Numbered from the stretch's first letter, positions 26,402 to 36,392 are shown. The stretch is 64,000 nt of DNA from Hufsiella arboris (GCF_009834875.1 NZ_WVHT01000003.1:186001-250000); one strand, 5' to 3'. Notes: a model not told the origin generated them from the sequence alone. A program made the numbers and translations.

Positions 26402-28318
26402 TTATTTCTCGTCTTTTACTTCTTCAAAGTCAACGTCAGTTACATTATCTGCATTGCCGTTACCTTGCTCAGCATTCGGTTGTGCGTTTGCTTCCGCTCC
26501 GGCTGCACCTGCGTCCTGAGTAGCTTTATACATTTCCTCCGAAGCTGCGTTCCATGCATTCTGAAGTTCTGCAGATGCCGAATCAATATCAGTGATATTT
26601 TTCGAAGCATGAGCTTCTTTCAGTTTCTTCAAAGCATCTTCAATCGGAGATTTCTTATCTGCAGAGATTTTGTCGCCATATTCTTTCAACTGCTTCTCGG
26701 TCGAGAATACAAGTGCGTCTGCAGCATTAAGCTTGTCGATCTCTTCTTTTGCTCTTTTATCTGCCTCAGCATTTGCCTCAGCTTCATCTCTCATCTTCTT
26801 GATTTCCTCATCAGTTAAACCAGAAGAAGCTTCGATACGGATCTTTTGCTCTTTGCCTGTCGCTTTATCTTTAGCGGAAACATGCAGGATACCATTTGCG
26901 TCTATATCAAACGTAACTTCAACCTGCGGAACGCCGCGAGGTGCTGGTGGTATTCCATCCAGGTGAAAACGACCGATCGTGCGGTTTTGATTCGCCATTG
27001 GGCGCTCTCCCTGCAAAATGTGAATCTCAACTGAAGGCTGGTTATCAGACGCCGTTGAGAATACTTCCGACTTTTTGGTTGGAATAGTTGTGTTTGACTC
27101 GATCAGTTTGGTCATTACGCCACCCATTGTTTCGATACCTAATGAAAGCGGGGTTACGTCAAGCAACAATACGTCTTTAACTTCACCGGTTAATACACCG
27201 CCCTGGATTGCAGCACCGATAGCTACTACCTCATCAGGATTTACACCTTTTGACGGCTCTTTTCCGAAGAATGCTTTAACTGCTTCAACGATCGCTGGAA
27301 TACGTGTTGAACCACCCACAAGGATAATTTCATCAATATCCGACGTCTTCAAGCCAGCGTTTTTCAAAGCTGATTTACAAGGCTCGATCGTACGCTTAAT
27401 CAGACTATCCGCTAATTGCTCAAATTTCGCACGCGATAAGGTCCTTACTAAGTGTTTAGGGCCGCTTTGATCAGCTGTGATATATGGAAGGTTGATTTCA
27501 GTTTGTGTTGAACTGGACAGCTCGATTTTAGCTTTTTCGGCAGCTTCTTTCAAACGTTGTAAAGCCATTGGATCTTTCAATAAGTCCATGCTATTTTCGT
27601 TTTTAAATTCTTCTGCCAGCCAGTCGATAATTACCTGGTCAAAATCATCACCACCTAAGTGTGTATCACCATCAGTAGATTTAACTTCGAATACGCCATC
27701 ACCCAATTCAAGAACTGACACGTCGTGCGTACCACCACCACAGTCGAATACCGCGATTTTCATATCCTTGTGAGCTTTATCCAGGCCGTAAGCTAAAGCT
27801 GCAGCAGTTGGCTCATTGATGATACGTTTAACATTTAATCCGGCGATCTCACCAGCCTCTTTGGTAGCCTGACGTTGCGCATCGTTAAAATATGCCGGAA
27901 CAGTAATAACTGCTTCGGTTACTTCTTGTCCCAAAAAGTCTTCAGCAGTTTTCTTCATTTTTTGAAGAATCATTGCCGAAATTTCTTGAGGAGTATATTT
28001 TCTGTCGTCAATTTCGACACGAGGTGTATTATTATCACCTTTAACAACTTGGTAAGGTACACGAGCAATTTCTCTTGAAACCTCATCAAAGCTATTACCC
28101 ATAAATCGCTTGATAGAATAGATGGTTTTTTTAGGGTTTGTGATAGCCTGACGCTTAGCAGGATCACCAACTTTACGCTCACCGCCCTCAACAAAGGCTA
28201 CAATTGAAGGAGTGGTACGTTTTCCCTCGCTGTTTGCAATAACTACGGGTTCGTTACCTTCCATTACTGCAACACAGGAGTTTGTTGTTCCCAAGTCGAT
28301 TCCAATAATTTTTGACAT
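26402..28318 (-). CDS. dnaK: Molecular chaperone DnaK (Hsp70)
   Basis: DnaK binds exposed hydrophobic segments of unfolded proteins in an ATP-driven cycle with DnaJ and GrpE. The 638-residue product begins [18 protein letters not shown] (phosphate loop 1) and contains [29 protein letters not shown] and the linker [17 protein letters not shown]. The C-terminal lid ends in EEVKDEK. The second phosphate loop reads CGGGTHD where most family members have LGGGTFD, a mild variation. dnaJ and grpE are not adjacent. A sigma-54-like promoter precedes it. Confidence 0.98.
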   Translation of the reverse strand: MSKIIGIDLGTTNSCVAVMEGNEPVVIANSEGKRTTPSIVAFVEGGERKVGDPAKRQAITNPKKTIYSIKRFMGNSFDEVSREIARVPYQVVKGDNNTPRVEIDDRKYTPQEISAMILQKMKKTAEDFLGQEVTEAVITVPAYFNDAQRQATKEAGEIAGLNVKRIINEPTAAALAYGLDKAHKDMKIAVFDCGGGTHDVSVLELGDGVFEVKSTDGDTHLGGDDFDQVIIDWLAEEFKNENSMDLLKDPMALQRLKEAAEKAKIELSSSTQTEINLPYITADQSGPKHLVRTLSRAKFEQLADSLIKRTIEPCKSALKNAGLKTSDIDEIILVGGSTRIPAIVEAVKAFFGKEPSKGVNPDEVVAIGAAIQGGVLTGEVKDVLLLDVTPLSLGIETMGGVMTKLIESNTTIPTKKSEVFSTASDNQPSVEIHILQGERPMANQNRTIGRFHLDGIPPAPRGVPQVEVTFDIDANGILHVSAKDKATGKEQKIRIEASSGLTDEEIKKMRDEAEANAEADKRAKEEIDKLNAADALVFSTEKQLKEYGDKISADKKSPIEDALKKLKEAHASKNITDIDSASAELQNAWNAASEEMYKATQDAGAAGAEANAQPNAEQGNGNADNVTDVDFEEVKDEK

Positions 28319-28366
28319 GCTGTTATATAGTTTTTAGATTCGTTAATAATTAATTCAGGTAACATT

Positions 28367-28384
28367 TAACAAGCCTTGTGCCAA
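28367..28384 (-). promoter_or_regulatory. Sigma-54-like promoter upstream of dnaK
   Basis: On the minus strand, TTGGCACAAGGCTTGTTA matches the sigma-54 consensus TTGGCAC-N5-TTGCW, except that the -12 GC is GT. The predicted start is about 40 bases before the dnaK ATG. An inverted repeat GTGAC-N18-GTCAC (28403-28430) lies just upstream and could be an activator site. Confidence 0.55.
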
Positions 28385-28509
28385 TGGCGAAAATTCAATC
28401 GTGTGACAGAAAATTTGTAAACTTCGTCACGACAAAGGAGAAGTGAATGACATGATGACATAAATAAGGCGTAACAATAAGCTAATAGTAAAACTCTAAA
28501 CAATAAAAA

Positions 28510-29304
28510 ATGATCTCAAATCACGAAATAGACTATCGCATTTTTGGCGAAGAAATGCAGTATGTCGAAGTAGAACTCGATCCTAATGAAACGGCTGTAG
28601 CGGAAGCTGGCGCTTTTATGATGATGGATGATGGCATACAGATGCAAACTATTTTTGGCGATGGCAGCCAGCAGCAGAATGGCCTTCTTGGTAAATTATT
28701 CAGTGCCGGTAAACGTTTGCTGGTAGGCGAAAGCTTATTTATGACAGCCTACACAAATATCGGGTCAGGTAAAAGGCGGGTTAGCTTTGCATCACCATAT
28801 CCCGGGAAAATCATCCCGCTTGATTTGGCAAAATTAGGTGGAAAAGTCGTTTGTCAGAAAGATGCATTTCTCTGTGCAGCAAAAGGCGTAGGAATCAGTA
28901 TCGAATTCCAACGGAAACTGGGAACCGGATTATTTGGCGGCGAAGGCTTTATCATGGAGAAACTTGAAGGGGACGGAATGGCTTTCGTTCACGCCGGCGG
29001 CCACGTTTTTGAAAAAGATCTGCAACCGGGTGAGTTAATTAAAATCGACACAGGCTGCCTGGTTGCATTTACCCAAACCGTAAATTATGACATTCAGTTT
29101 GTTGGAGGAATACGGAACACCTTGTTCGGCGGTGAAGGTGTTTTCTTCGCGACATTGCAAGGCCCGGGAAAAGTATGGATTCAAACATTACCGATAAGCA
29201 GATTGGCGGGACGGATCCTGTCATATGCAACAACAAGCCGAAAAGAAGAAGGCAGTATTTTAGGCGGTCTCGGAAACTTGCTTGATGGCGACGGTTTCAG
29301 ATAA
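28510..29304 (+). CDS. AIM24 / TIGR00266-family protein
   Basis: The 264-residue protein fits the TIGR00266/AIM24 family (EVELDPNETAVAEAGAFMMMDDGIQM; GEGFIMEKLEGDGMAFVHAGG; GGIRNTLFGGEGVFFATLQGPG). These are beta-rich proteins related to a yeast mitochondrial biogenesis factor; the bacterial role is not known. No signal peptide or membrane helix is seen, so it is cytoplasmic. It is divergent from dnaK (191 bases) and ends at a bidirectional terminator shared with rplQ. Confidence 0.85.
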   Translation: MISNHEIDYRIFGEEMQYVEVELDPNETAVAEAGAFMMMDDGIQMQTIFGDGSQQQNGLLGKLFSAGKRLLVGESLFMTAYTNIGSGKRRVSFASPYPGKIIPLDLAKLGGKVVCQKDAFLCAAKGVGISIEFQRKLGTGLFGGEGFIMEKLEGDGMAFVHAGGHVFEKDLQPGELIKIDTGCLVAFTQTVNYDIQFVGGIRNTLFGGEGVFFATLQGPGKVWIQTLPISRLAGRILSYATTSRKEEGSILGGLGNLLDGDGFR

Positions 29305-29316
29305 TTCTTAAAAAAG

Positions 29317-29349
29317 AAAAGCCCCTGCCAAAATTGACAGGGGCTTTTT
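29317..29349. terminator. Bidirectional terminator between the AIM24 gene and rplQ
   Basis: The stem GCCCCTG/CAGGGGC (29321-29327, 29338-29344) is flanked by AAAA and TTTTT, so it works in both directions. On the minus strand it ends the alpha operon. Confidence 0.88.
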
Positions 29350-29365
29350 ATTATGAAATTAAATA

Positions 29366-29935
29366 TTATTCGCCTTTTTCAGCGTTCTCTTCATTAGTTG
29401 AAGGTGCTTCTGGTTTTACTTCTTCCTGAACTTCAGGAGCAGCAGTTTCTTCAGCTTGTACTTCTTCAGCTACAGGAGCGGCAGCTACAGGAGCATCAGA
29501 TTTTTTCGCTTTAGAAGCGCCACCACGACGACGAGTTGATTTTTTCTCAACAGCAGGTGCTTCAGTTGAATAAGTTGCATTGTAATCTACTAACTCGATT
29601 AATGCCATTTCAGCGTTATCACCTAACCGATTTTGAAGTTTCAAAATGCGTGTGTAACCACCTGGACGTGTTGCTACTTTTTCTGCAATTTCGCGGAAAA
29701 GGATCGTTACTGACTCTTTGTCTTTCAAATAACTAAATACAGTACGACGTGAGTGCGTTGTGTCATTCTTTGATTTTGTGATCAAAGGTTCAACATATGT
29801 ACGTAATGCTTTTGCTTTAGCTAATGTTGTTGTAATACGTTTGTGCAGAATAAGCGAGCAAGCCATGTTTGACATCATCGCTTTACGATGACTGTCCGTG
29901 CGGCCTAAGTGATTGACTTTTTTACCGTGTCTCAT
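29366..29935 (-). CDS. rplQ: 50S ribosomal protein L17 with long C-terminal tail
   Basis: The L17 core (about residues 1-120, [20 protein letters not shown]) assembles near the exit tunnel. It is followed by about 69 extra residues: a basic patch ([15 protein letters not shown]), then an Ala/Glu/Pro-rich acidic tail. E. coli L17 is about 127 residues; extended L17 is common in Bacteroidota. It is the last gene of the alpha operon, separated from rpoA by an unusually long 153-base gap. Confidence 0.96.
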   Translation of the reverse strand: MRHGKKVNHLGRTDSHRKAMMSNMACSLILHKRITTTLAKAKALRTYVEPLITKSKNDTTHSRRTVFSYLKDKESVTILFREIAEKVATRPGGYTRILKLQNRLGDNAEMALIELVDYNATYSTEAPAVEKKSTRRRGGASKAKKSDAPVAAAPVAEEVQAEETAAPEVQEEVKPEAPSTNEENAEKGE

Positions 29936-30088
29936 TATTGTTTGTTTGTTGTGGCACGTGCATACCGTCGGGCGGCGTTGCCGTCAAGCCCTCGGAATTA
30001 TGCCGGGTTATTTAATGTAGATTTGAGTAGTGAGATATGAGATGTGAGACTAATCTCAATGCTCATATCCAATGTCTCACATCTGTTT
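29936..30088 (-). repeat. rpoA-rplQ gap with word-like imperfect palindromes
   Basis: A GC-rich part (29955-30009) has small hairpins such as CGGC-GTT-GCCG. Next to the rpoA stop is an AT-rich palindrome built from one word type. AGATGTGAGAC (30040-30050) pairs with GTCTCACATCT (30074-30084), and GATATGAG (30034-30041) pairs with CTCATATC (30062-30069). These two pairings interleave. TGAGA/TCTCA (30045-30058) forms a third. Confidence 0.65.
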
Positions 30089-31081
30089 TTATTCTTCGTC
30101 TAATTTAAATTTAGACAGGTTCATACCAAATGATAAGCCTTTAGATTTTACCAGGTCCTGGATCTCAGTAAGAGATTTTTTACCAAAATTTCTGAACTTC
30201 AGCATATCTGCTACGTCATAAGACACCAACTCAGCTAATGTGCGAATATCAGCTGCTTTTAGGCAGTTTAACGCACGTACTGACAGGTCAAGATCCACCA
30301 ATTCTGTTTTAAGGATCTTACGCATATGTAAAATCTCTTCGTCAACTTCCTTAGTTTCTTCTTTCGCCTGAGCCTCTAACATAATATTCTCATCAGAGAA
30401 TAACATGAAGTGGTGGATTAAAATTTTTGCTGCTTCTTTAAGCGCGTCTTCAGGATGAATCGATCCATCGGTAGCAATATCCAGAACTAATTTTTCATAG
30501 TCTGTTTTTTGTTCAACACGATAGTTTTCAATAGTGTATTTAACATTTTTGATCGGAGTGTAAATCGAATCAATTGCTATAACACCAACAACTGCATCAG
30601 CATTCTTATTTTCTTCAGCCTGAATATAACCACGGCCCTTGTTAACAGTCAACTCAACTTCAAGAGTTATTGAGCTGTCCATGTTGCAAATAACCAGGTC
30701 AGGATTTAATACTGTAAAATTGTTTGAAAACTTGGTAATATCGCCGGCAGAGAATTTATCCTGGCCATTGATAATCACGAAGATTTTTTCTGTATCACCG
30801 GATTCACCGGTCTTTTTAAAACGAACTTGTTTTAGATTCAGAATTATCTCAGTAACATCTTCAACAACACCTTTGATAGTCGAAAACTCATGAGATACAC
30901 CTGAGAATCTAACAGAAGTAATTGCATAACCTTCTAAAGAGGAAAGCAGAATACGGCGTAATGCGTTACCAATGGTAACACCGAAACCTGGTTCCAACGG
31001 ACGAAATTCAAATGTACCGTCGAAATCAGTTGATTTCTGCATGATAACTTTATCAGGTTTCTGAAATGCTAAAATTGCCAT
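30089..31081 (-). CDS. rpoA: DNA-directed RNA polymerase subunit alpha
   Basis: The 330-residue protein has the assembly domain (about 1-235; [26 protein letters not shown]) and the C-terminal helix-hairpin-helix domain (about 262-320; [33 protein letters not shown]). It follows rpsD with a 69-base gap that holds a hairpin. Confidence 0.98.
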   Translation of the reverse strand: MAILAFQKPDKVIMQKSTDFDGTFEFRPLEPGFGVTIGNALRRILLSSLEGYAITSVRFSGVSHEFSTIKGVVEDVTEIILNLKQVRFKKTGESGDTEKIFVIINGQDKFSAGDITKFSNNFTVLNPDLVICNMDSSITLEVELTVNKGRGYIQAEENKNADAVVGVIAIDSIYTPIKNVKYTIENYRVEQKTDYEKLVLDIATDGSIHPEDALKEAAKILIHHFMLFSDENIMLEAQAKEETKEVDEEILHMRKILKTELVDLDLSVRALNCLKAADIRTLAELVSYDVADMLKFRNFGKKSLTEIQDLVKSKGLSFGMNLSKFKLDEE

Positions 31082-31114
31082 TTATCTTTTATTAATTATT
31101 TAAAATGCAATATA

Positions 31115-31136
31115 AGCTGCCTTTTAAGGGGCAGCT
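31115..31136 (-). other. Hairpin in the rpsD-rpoA gap
   Basis: AGCTGCC/GGCAGCT with an 8-base loop lies between rpsD and rpoA. On the minus strand it is followed by TTATATT and not a T-run, so it is more likely an mRNA processing or stability element than a full terminator. Confidence 0.5.
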
Positions 31137-31150
31137 CTTATCATTTATTA

Positions 31151-31759
31151 TTATTTAGAGTATAACTCGACGATCAGGTTTTCCTTGATATTCTCAGGAA
31201 TCTCGTCGCGGTTAGGGTAGTTCAGGAATTTGCCCGACAAGGAAGAGGCATCCCATTCTAACCAGCTATGTTTGTTTATCTTACGACCGGCAACAGAAGT
31301 TGTAACTGCTTCAAGCGATTTTGAACGCTCACGTACAGCAATAACATCACCGGCGCGTAATGAGTATGATGGAATATTAACGGTTTCGCCGTTAACTGTA
31401 ATATGTTTGTGGCTAACCAATTGGCGAGCTCCAGAACGTGTAGGAGCAATACCTAAACGGTAAACTGTATTATCTAAACGAGCTTCAAGAAGTTTTAACA
31501 AGTTTTCACCTGTAATACCTTGCTTTGAAGAAGCTTTGTGAAATAAGTTTTCGAACTGACGCTCTAATACACCGTATGTGTATTTAACTTTTTGTTTCTC
31601 CATTAACTGAACTGCGTATTCAGATTGCTTACCGCGACGTTTTGAAACGCCGTGCATGCCCGGAGGATAGTTCTTTTTTTCTAATGCTTTATCAGGACCG
31701 AAGATTGGTTCTCTGAATCTACGTGCAATTTTTGATTTTGGGCCAGTATATCTTGCCAT
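31151..31759 (-). CDS. rpsD: 30S ribosomal protein S4
   Basis: The 202-residue S4 starts [21 protein letters not shown] and has the S4 RNA-binding domain ([34 protein letters not shown]). S4 nucleates 30S body assembly; in E. coli it also represses its own alpha operon. It has no zinc-binding cysteines. It lies between rpsK and rpoA. Confidence 0.98.
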   Translation of the reverse strand: MARYTGPKSKIARRFREPIFGPDKALEKKNYPPGMHGVSKRRGKQSEYAVQLMEKQKVKYTYGVLERQFENLFHKASSKQGITGENLLKLLEARLDNTVYRLGIAPTRSGARQLVSHKHITVNGETVNIPSYSLRAGDVIAVRERSKSLEAVTTSVAGRKINKHSWLEWDASSLSGKFLNYPNRDEIPENIKENLIVELYSK

Positions 31760-31826
31760 TGTTTGTGTGTTTTAAAGTATCGTGCAGCCCGCAGCTGCCG
31801 AATCTTATCTTTAAAAATTTTGTTAA

Positions 31827-32216
31827 TTAAACTCTTCTACGTTTTGGAGGACGACATCCGTTGTGTGGAAGCGGAGTAATATCCTTAATTGTTGTTACTT
31901 CGATACCTGCAGTTTGAAGCGTACGGATAGCTGATTCACGTCCGGCACCAGGGCCTTTAACGAAAACCTCTACCTTACGTAAACCAAGGTCGTAAGCAAC
32001 TTTTCCGCAATCAGACGCAGCCTGTCCGGCAGCATACGGAGTATTTTTCTTTGAACCTTTGAAACCCATTTTACCAGCAGACGACCACGAAATAGCCTGG
32101 CCCTGGCTGTTAGTTAAGGTTACAATGATATTGTTAAATGTCGCATTGATATGAGCCTGACCAACAGGTTCTACAATAACAACACGTTTTTTGGTTACTT
32201 TTTTAGTCTTAGCCAT
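31827..32216 (-). CDS. rpsK: 30S ribosomal protein S11
   Basis: The 129-residue S11 has the conserved [15 protein letters not shown] and the C-terminal [13 protein letters not shown]. It sits on the 30S platform. rpsM lies 14 bases upstream. Confidence 0.98.
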   Translation of the reverse strand: MAKTKKVTKKRVVIVEPVGQAHINATFNNIIVTLTNSQGQAISWSSAGKMGFKGSKKNTPYAAGQAASDCGKVAYDLGLRKVEVFVKGPGAGRESAIRTLQTAGIEVTTIKDITPLPHNGCRPPKRRRV

Positions 32217-32230
32217 TATCCTGTCAATTA

Positions 32231-32608
32231 TTATTTAGTAGCCTTTTTCTTGTTTGCAACTGTTTTACGTTTTCCTTTACGGGTACGTGAGTTGTTCTTA
32301 GTACGCTGACCACGAACTGGTAACCCTTTACGGTGGCGTAAACCACGGTAGCATCCAATATCCATTAAGCGTTTAATATTCAATTGAATTTCAGAACGCA
32401 ATGAACCTTCAACTTTCACCTGATCGTTGATGATTCCACGAATTGCTGCTAATTGCTCATCGGTCCAGTCTTGTACTTTCACATTATAATCAATACCAGC
32501 CTGATCTAAAATATTTTGTGCTGTAGATCTGCCGATACCGAAAATGTAAGTAAGTCCGATTTCTCCTCTTTTGTTTCTTGGTAAATCAATACCTGATATC
32601 CTTGCCAT
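32231..32608 (-). CDS. rpsM: 30S ribosomal protein S13
   Basis: The 125-residue S13 starts [26 protein letters not shown] and has [15 protein letters not shown] with a basic tail. It contacts the P-site tRNA and the intersubunit bridge. rpmJ lies upstream across an 83-base gap with a word-like palindrome. Confidence 0.98.
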   Translation of the reverse strand: MARISGIDLPRNKRGEIGLTYIFGIGRSTAQNILDQAGIDYNVKVQDWTDEQLAAIRGIINDQVKVEGSLRSEIQLNIKRLMDIGCYRGLRHRKGLPVRGQRTKNNSRTRKGKRKTVANKKKATK

Positions 32609-32619
32609 AGTATTATTTA

Positions 32620-32688
32620 GCGATTTTTGATTTATGATTTACGACTTACGATTAATAAATCTTCAACCGTAATTCTAAATCCAAACTT
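32620..32688 (-). repeat. rpmJ-rpsM gap with repeated GATTT/ACGA words
   Basis: The gap contains successive words TGATTT, ATGATTT, ACGACTT and ACGATT (32627-32652), then inverted versions (TAAATC at 32656-32661, and CCGTAATTCTAAATC). The overall shape is an imperfect palindrome, less perfect than those in the other gaps. Confidence 0.45.
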
Positions 32689-32691
32689 TTA

Positions 32692-32808
32692 TTATCCCTG
32701 ACGTTGCTTGTACTTAGGGTTCTTCTTATTAATTACGTAAAGCTTTCCTTTACGACGAATAATTTTGCAATCAGCGCTACGCTTTTTGATGGATGCTCTA
32801 ACTTTCAT
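32692..32808 (-). CDS. rpmJ: 50S ribosomal protein L36, zinc-free form
   Basis: This 38-residue gene reads [19 protein letters not shown] ... NPKYKQRQG. Of the usual zinc ligands (Cys11, Cys14, Cys27, His33) only Cys14 remains; positions 11, 27 and 33 are Ser, Asn and Tyr. It is therefore a C-minus L36 that does not need zinc. The ATG is one base after the infA stop. Confidence 0.95.
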   Translation of the reverse strand: MKVRASIKKRSADCKIIRRKGKLYVINKKNPKYKQRQG

Positions 32809-32809
32809 C

Positions 32810-33028
32810 TTATTTATATCTATAAGTTATTCTGCCTTTTGTTAAATCATAAGGTGACATTTCCAGTTTAACTTTATCTCCAGGCAAAATTTTGATGTAG
32901 TGCATCCTCATCTTTCCGGAAATATGTGCAATAATTTCGTGTCCGTTTTCCAACTCTACCCGAAACATTGCATTTGATAATGCTTCTCTTATGACGCCGT
33001 CTTGTTCAATAGAGGCTTGTTTAGCCAT
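32810..33028 (-). CDS. infA: Translation initiation factor IF-1
   Basis: The 72-residue OB-fold protein has [22 protein letters not shown] and [28 protein letters not shown]-1 occupies the A site during initiation. It is the first gene after a promoter placed between map and infA. Confidence 0.98.
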   Translation of the reverse strand: MAKQASIEQDGVIREALSNAMFRVELENGHEIIAHISGKMRMHYIKILPGDKVKLEMSPYDLTKGRITYRYK

Positions 33029-33052
33029 ATTTTATTGATTTTTACTTAATTA

Positions 33053-33080
33053 GCCCGACCATTACGGGAGCGCAAAATTA
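33053..33080 (-). promoter_or_regulatory. infA promoter with CCCG...CGGG at the predicted start
   Basis: On the minus strand TAATTTTG (33080-33073) is a perfect -7 element. After CGCT comes CCCG-TAATGGT-CGGG (33068-33054), starting at the predicted transcript start. No clear -33 element is seen in the AT-rich sequence at the end of map. Confidence 0.6.
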
Positions 33081-33098
33081 AATAAAAAATTTCTTATT

Positions 33099-33884
33099 TT
33101 AATTTTTTTGTTTTAAAACTTCTTCAATATAATCAAAAGTCGATAAAATGTCCGGCTGGCCTTTCTTTACTGCTACAGTATGCTCGTAATGAGCAGATGG
33201 TAAACCATCTACAGTGCTAACAGTCCACCCATCATTCCAGAACTTAACACCAGCCCGCTTCATATTGATCATCGGTTCAATTGCCAATACCATTCCTTCT
33301 TCAAGCTTGGTACCGCTGCCGCGTTTGCCATAGTTTGGAACTTCAGGTTTTTCATGAAGCTTAAAACCTACTCCATGTCCTACCAGTTCTTTTACCACGC
33401 CGTAACCGTGCTTTTCGGCATGTTCCTGAACTGCGTAACCTATATCACCAAGGCGCATGCCCACAACTGCTTTGCTAACGCCTAACTTTAAACATTCCCT
33501 GGTTACTTCTAACAGCTTTTTAGTTTCAGAGTCGATTTCTCCAATCTCAAACGTATAAGCCGAATCACCGTAGAATTTGTCAAGAACAACGCCGCAATCA
33601 ACCGAAACAATATCACCTTCTCTCAATTCATACTTTCCCGGAAATCCATGTACCACCTGGTCATTCAATGAAATGCAAAGCGAATACGGAAATCCGTTAT
33701 AGTTTAAGAAAGCGGGTACACCGTTATTATCTCTAATATAAGTCTCAGCAAGTTCGTTTAACTTCGCAGTAGTAATACCTGGTCCGATAACCTTTGCCAC
33801 TTCCGCAAGAGTCTTAGAAACAAGTAAGGAACTTTTTCTTATTAGCTCTATCTCTTCGACAGACTTATAAAGAATTTTTGGCAT
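33099..33884 (-). CDS. map: Methionine aminopeptidase, type I
   Basis: It removes the N-terminal Met from new proteins. The 261-residue protein has the metal ligands in VSVDCGVVLDKFYGDSAYTF (two Asp), GHGVGFKLHEKP (His), AIEPMI (Glu) and the final Glu in HYEHTVAV. Length and motifs fit type I. secY lies 6 bases upstream. Confidence 0.97.
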   Translation of the reverse strand: MPKILYKSVEEIELIRKSSLLVSKTLAEVAKVIGPGITTAKLNELAETYIRDNNGVPAFLNYNGFPYSLCISLNDQVVHGFPGKYELREGDIVSVDCGVVLDKFYGDSAYTFEIGEIDSETKKLLEVTRECLKLGVSKAVVGMRLGDIGYAVQEHAEKHGYGVVKELVGHGVGFKLHEKPEVPNYGKRGSGTKLEEGMVLAIEPMINMKRAGVKFWNDGWTVSTVDGLPSAHYEHTVAVKKGQPDILSTFDYIEEVLKQKN

Positions 33885-33890
33885 AATTGA

Positions 33891-35228
33891 TTATATTCCA
33901 CTTCCAGCAGCATCAGCAGCCACCGGAGTACGTCCCCTCACTCTTCCTGTCTTCATCAAGCCGTCATAATGACGCATTAACAGGTGACTTTCAATTTGCT
34001 GTAACGTATCTAATACGACACCAACAAGAATTAAAAGTGATGTACCTCCATAGAAATGCGCAAATTGGCTGTTAACTCCAAGCTTGCTGGCAAATGATGG
34101 AAGGATTGCAATGATCGCCAGGAAAATAGATCCCGGTAAAGTAATTTTTGATATTACAGAATCAATGTAATCACCTGTTGTTTTCCCAGGTTTTACACCC
34201 GGAATAAATCCGCCGTTCTTCTTCATATCATCAGACATCTGAACAGGATTAACTGTGATAGCTGTATAAAAGAAGGTAAACAGAATAATTAGGATAGCAA
34301 AAGTAAGGCTGTACTGCCACGAAGTATAATTACTTAATGTAGCTAATAAAGTAGAGCCTTGCGCACCAGGAAAAAACTGCCCAACGGTTGCAGGTATAAA
34401 CATGATTGCCTGAGCGAAGATGATCGGCATAACACCTGCTGCATTAACTTTCAACGGAATGTACTGGCGAACTCCACCGTACTGCTTGTTGCCAACAATC
34501 TTCTTTGCATACTGTACAGGTATCTTACGAACACCTTGTACGATAAGTATTGTGAAAATTACAACAAAGAACAGCGCTGCTAACTCCACAATAAAGGGAA
34601 TCAAACCGCCATTGCCTTCCATACGTGAAGCAAACTCCTGGATCATTCCAGCCGGAAGTTGCGCAATAATCCCCACCATGATAATAAGGGAGATTCCGTT
34701 TCCTATTCCTTTGTCTGTGATTTTTTCACCAAGCCACATTACAAACATAGTACCTGCTGTTAAAATCAACATAGAGGAGATAGTGAATATCGGCTCCGCC
34801 ATCATTTTAGCCTCCGGAGTTATTTGAGAGCGCACATAGGCAGCTCCCTGAAGCACGGTGATGATAACTGTCAGATAACGTGTTATCTGATTTAGTTTCT
34901 TACGGCCACTCTCTCCCTCCTTCTGCATTTTTTGGAAAGTTGGTACAGCAATACCAAGTAACTGCACAACGATAGAAGCAGAAATGTACGGCATAACACC
35001 CAAAGCAAAAATAGATGCACGCGAGAAAGATCCCCCTGCAAACATATTCAACAGACCCAACAGGCCTTGCGTTGCTTTTTGGTTATGCAATACATTAGCA
35101 TCAACTCCGGGAAGCACGATAAATGACCCGATGCGATATACTAAAAGACATAAGAGCGTAAATAAAATACGCTCTCTTAAGTCCTGAATTTTCCAAATAT
35201 TGGATAAAGTTGTGAACAGCTTCTTCAT
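33891..35228 (-). CDS. secY: Protein translocase subunit SecY
   Basis: The 445-residue protein has ten transmembrane helices, GVMPYISASIVVQLL and the cytoplasmic loop with RKIPVQYAKK. It is the channel of the Sec translocon. It follows rplO by 3 bases in the spc operon. Confidence 0.98.
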   Translation of the reverse strand: MKKLFTTLSNIWKIQDLRERILFTLLCLLVYRIGSFIVLPGVDANVLHNQKATQGLLGLLNMFAGGSFSRASIFALGVMPYISASIVVQLLGIAVPTFQKMQKEGESGRKKLNQITRYLTVIITVLQGAAYVRSQITPEAKMMAEPIFTISSMLILTAGTMFVMWLGEKITDKGIGNGISLIIMVGIIAQLPAGMIQEFASRMEGNGGLIPFIVELAALFFVVIFTILIVQGVRKIPVQYAKKIVGNKQYGGVRQYIPLKVNAAGVMPIIFAQAIMFIPATVGQFFPGAQGSTLLATLSNYTSWQYSLTFAILIILFTFFYTAITVNPVQMSDDMKKNGGFIPGVKPGKTTGDYIDSVISKITLPGSIFLAIIAILPSFASKLGVNSQFAHFYGGTSLLILVGVVLDTLQQIESHLLMRHYDGLMKTGRVRGRTPVAADAAGSGI

Positions 35229-35231
35229 TAA

Positions 35232-35678
35232 TTACAATTTAACAATTGCGCCGCCAGCGGCTTCGATTGCTTTTTGTGCCGTTGCAGAAAATGCATGGGC
35301 TTTAACCTCTAATTTTGATTTCAATTCGCCTCTGCCCAACACTTTAACAACGTCGTTTTTCGAAACCAATCCGTGTTCTTTCAGTGTATCAAAGTCAATT
35401 GCAGTTAAGCTGAATTTCTCAGCAAGCCCCTGCAATACATCTAAATTTACACCAACATACTCAACACGGTTGATATTTTTGAAACCAACTTTAGGAATAC
35501 GACGCTGAAGCGGCATTTGTCCCCCTTCAAAACCAACCTTAGTTGTAGTACCAGAACGTGACCCGGCACCTTTATGACCACGGGTTGAAGTTCCGCCACG
35601 GCCCGAGCCGGTTCCACGACCGACACGTTTGCTATTTTTTACTGAACCTTCTGCAGGTTTTAAGTTACTTAAGTTCAT
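35232..35678 (-). CDS. rplO: 50S ribosomal protein L15
   Basis: The 148-residue L15 starts MNLSNLKPAEGSVKNSKRVG and has the Gly/Arg-rich GRGTGSGRGGTSTRGHKGAG stretch. It binds 23S rRNA during late assembly. Confidence 0.98.
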   Translation of the reverse strand: MNLSNLKPAEGSVKNSKRVGRGTGSGRGGTSTRGHKGAGSRSGTTTKVGFEGGQMPLQRRIPKVGFKNINRVEYVGVNLDVLQGLAEKFSLTAIDFDTLKEHGLVSKNDVVKVLGRGELKSKLEVKAHAFSATAQKAIEAAGGAIVKL

Positions 35679-35680
35679 GA

Positions 35681-35860
35681 TTAGATACTTTCTACTGCTA
35701 CTAAATGATTAACTTTTCTCACCATCCCAACAATTGACGGGGTAGCTTCAACCTCTACAGACTGGCTGATTTTATTTAAACCTAAAGCCTGCATGGTTCT
35801 TTTTTGGCGTTCGCTTCTGTCGATAACGCTTTTGATTTGTGTTATTTTAATCTTCGCCAT
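35681..35860 (-). CDS. rpmD: 50S ribosomal protein L30
   Basis: This 59-residue gene (MAKIKITQIKSVIDRSERQK ... KVNHLVAVESI) fills the gap between rplO and rpsE. The start ATG is at 35860 and the stop at 35681-35683. Sequence, length and position in the spc operon fit L30. Confidence 0.96.
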   Translation of the reverse strand: MAKIKITQIKSVIDRSERQKRTMQALGLNKISQSVEVEATPSIVGMVRKVNHLVAVESI

Positions 35861-35863
35861 GAC

Positions 35864-36382
35864 TTATCCGTTAAAAACTTTATTTAAGTCCACACCGCGT
35901 GTTTGAGCTACTGTGTAAGCGTCACGCAATTGTGATAACGCCGCAACTGTTGCTTTAACCACGTTATGTGGGTTTGATGAACCTTTTGACTTAGCCAATA
36001 CGTTATGTACTCCGGCACTTTCCAAAACTGCACGCATCGCACCACCGGCAATTACACCGGTACCGTTAGCTGCAGGTTTAATGAAAACAAAACCGCCTGA
36101 AAATTTACCATATTGCTCGTGAGGTACTGTGCCATTGATAACAGGAACCTTAACGAGATTTTTCTTAGCATCATCAACACCTTTGGCAATTGCTTCAGTA
36201 ACCTCTTTAGCTTTACCTAAACCGTAACCAACAACACCGTTTTCATCACCAACAACCACAATGGCCGAAAAGCTGAAAGTACGTCCGCCTTTGGTAACTT
36301 TGGCTACACGCTGGATGCTCACCAAGCGATCTTTCAATTCGATTTCGCTTGATTTTACTCTTTTTATATTAATAGTTGACAT
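35864..36382 (-). CDS. rpsE: 30S ribosomal protein S5
   Basis: The 172-residue S5 has the double-stranded RNA-binding N-terminus ([21 protein letters not shown]) and the region [20 protein letters not shown]5 shapes decoding accuracy at the mRNA entry site. Confidence 0.98.
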   Translation of the reverse strand: MSTINIKRVKSSEIELKDRLVSIQRVAKVTKGGRTFSFSAIVVVGDENGVVGYGLGKAKEVTEAIAKGVDDAKKNLVKVPVINGTVPHEQYGKFSGGFVFIKPAANGTGVIAGGAMRAVLESAGVHNVLAKSKGSSNPHNVVKATVAALSQLRDAYTVAQTRGVDLNKVFNG

Positions 36383-36392
36383 CTCTCTTCAA

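Noticed and set aside
26465-27773. Several plus-strand open frames opposite dnaK
   Set aside because: They lie fully inside the well-supported dnaK gene and show only Ser/Cys/Phe-rich antisense sequence with no family features.
29955-30009. GC-rich hairpins in the rpoA-rplQ gap considered as a tRNA or IS end
   Set aside because: No cloverleaf, no TTCRA-type T-loop and no target-site duplication can be made out.
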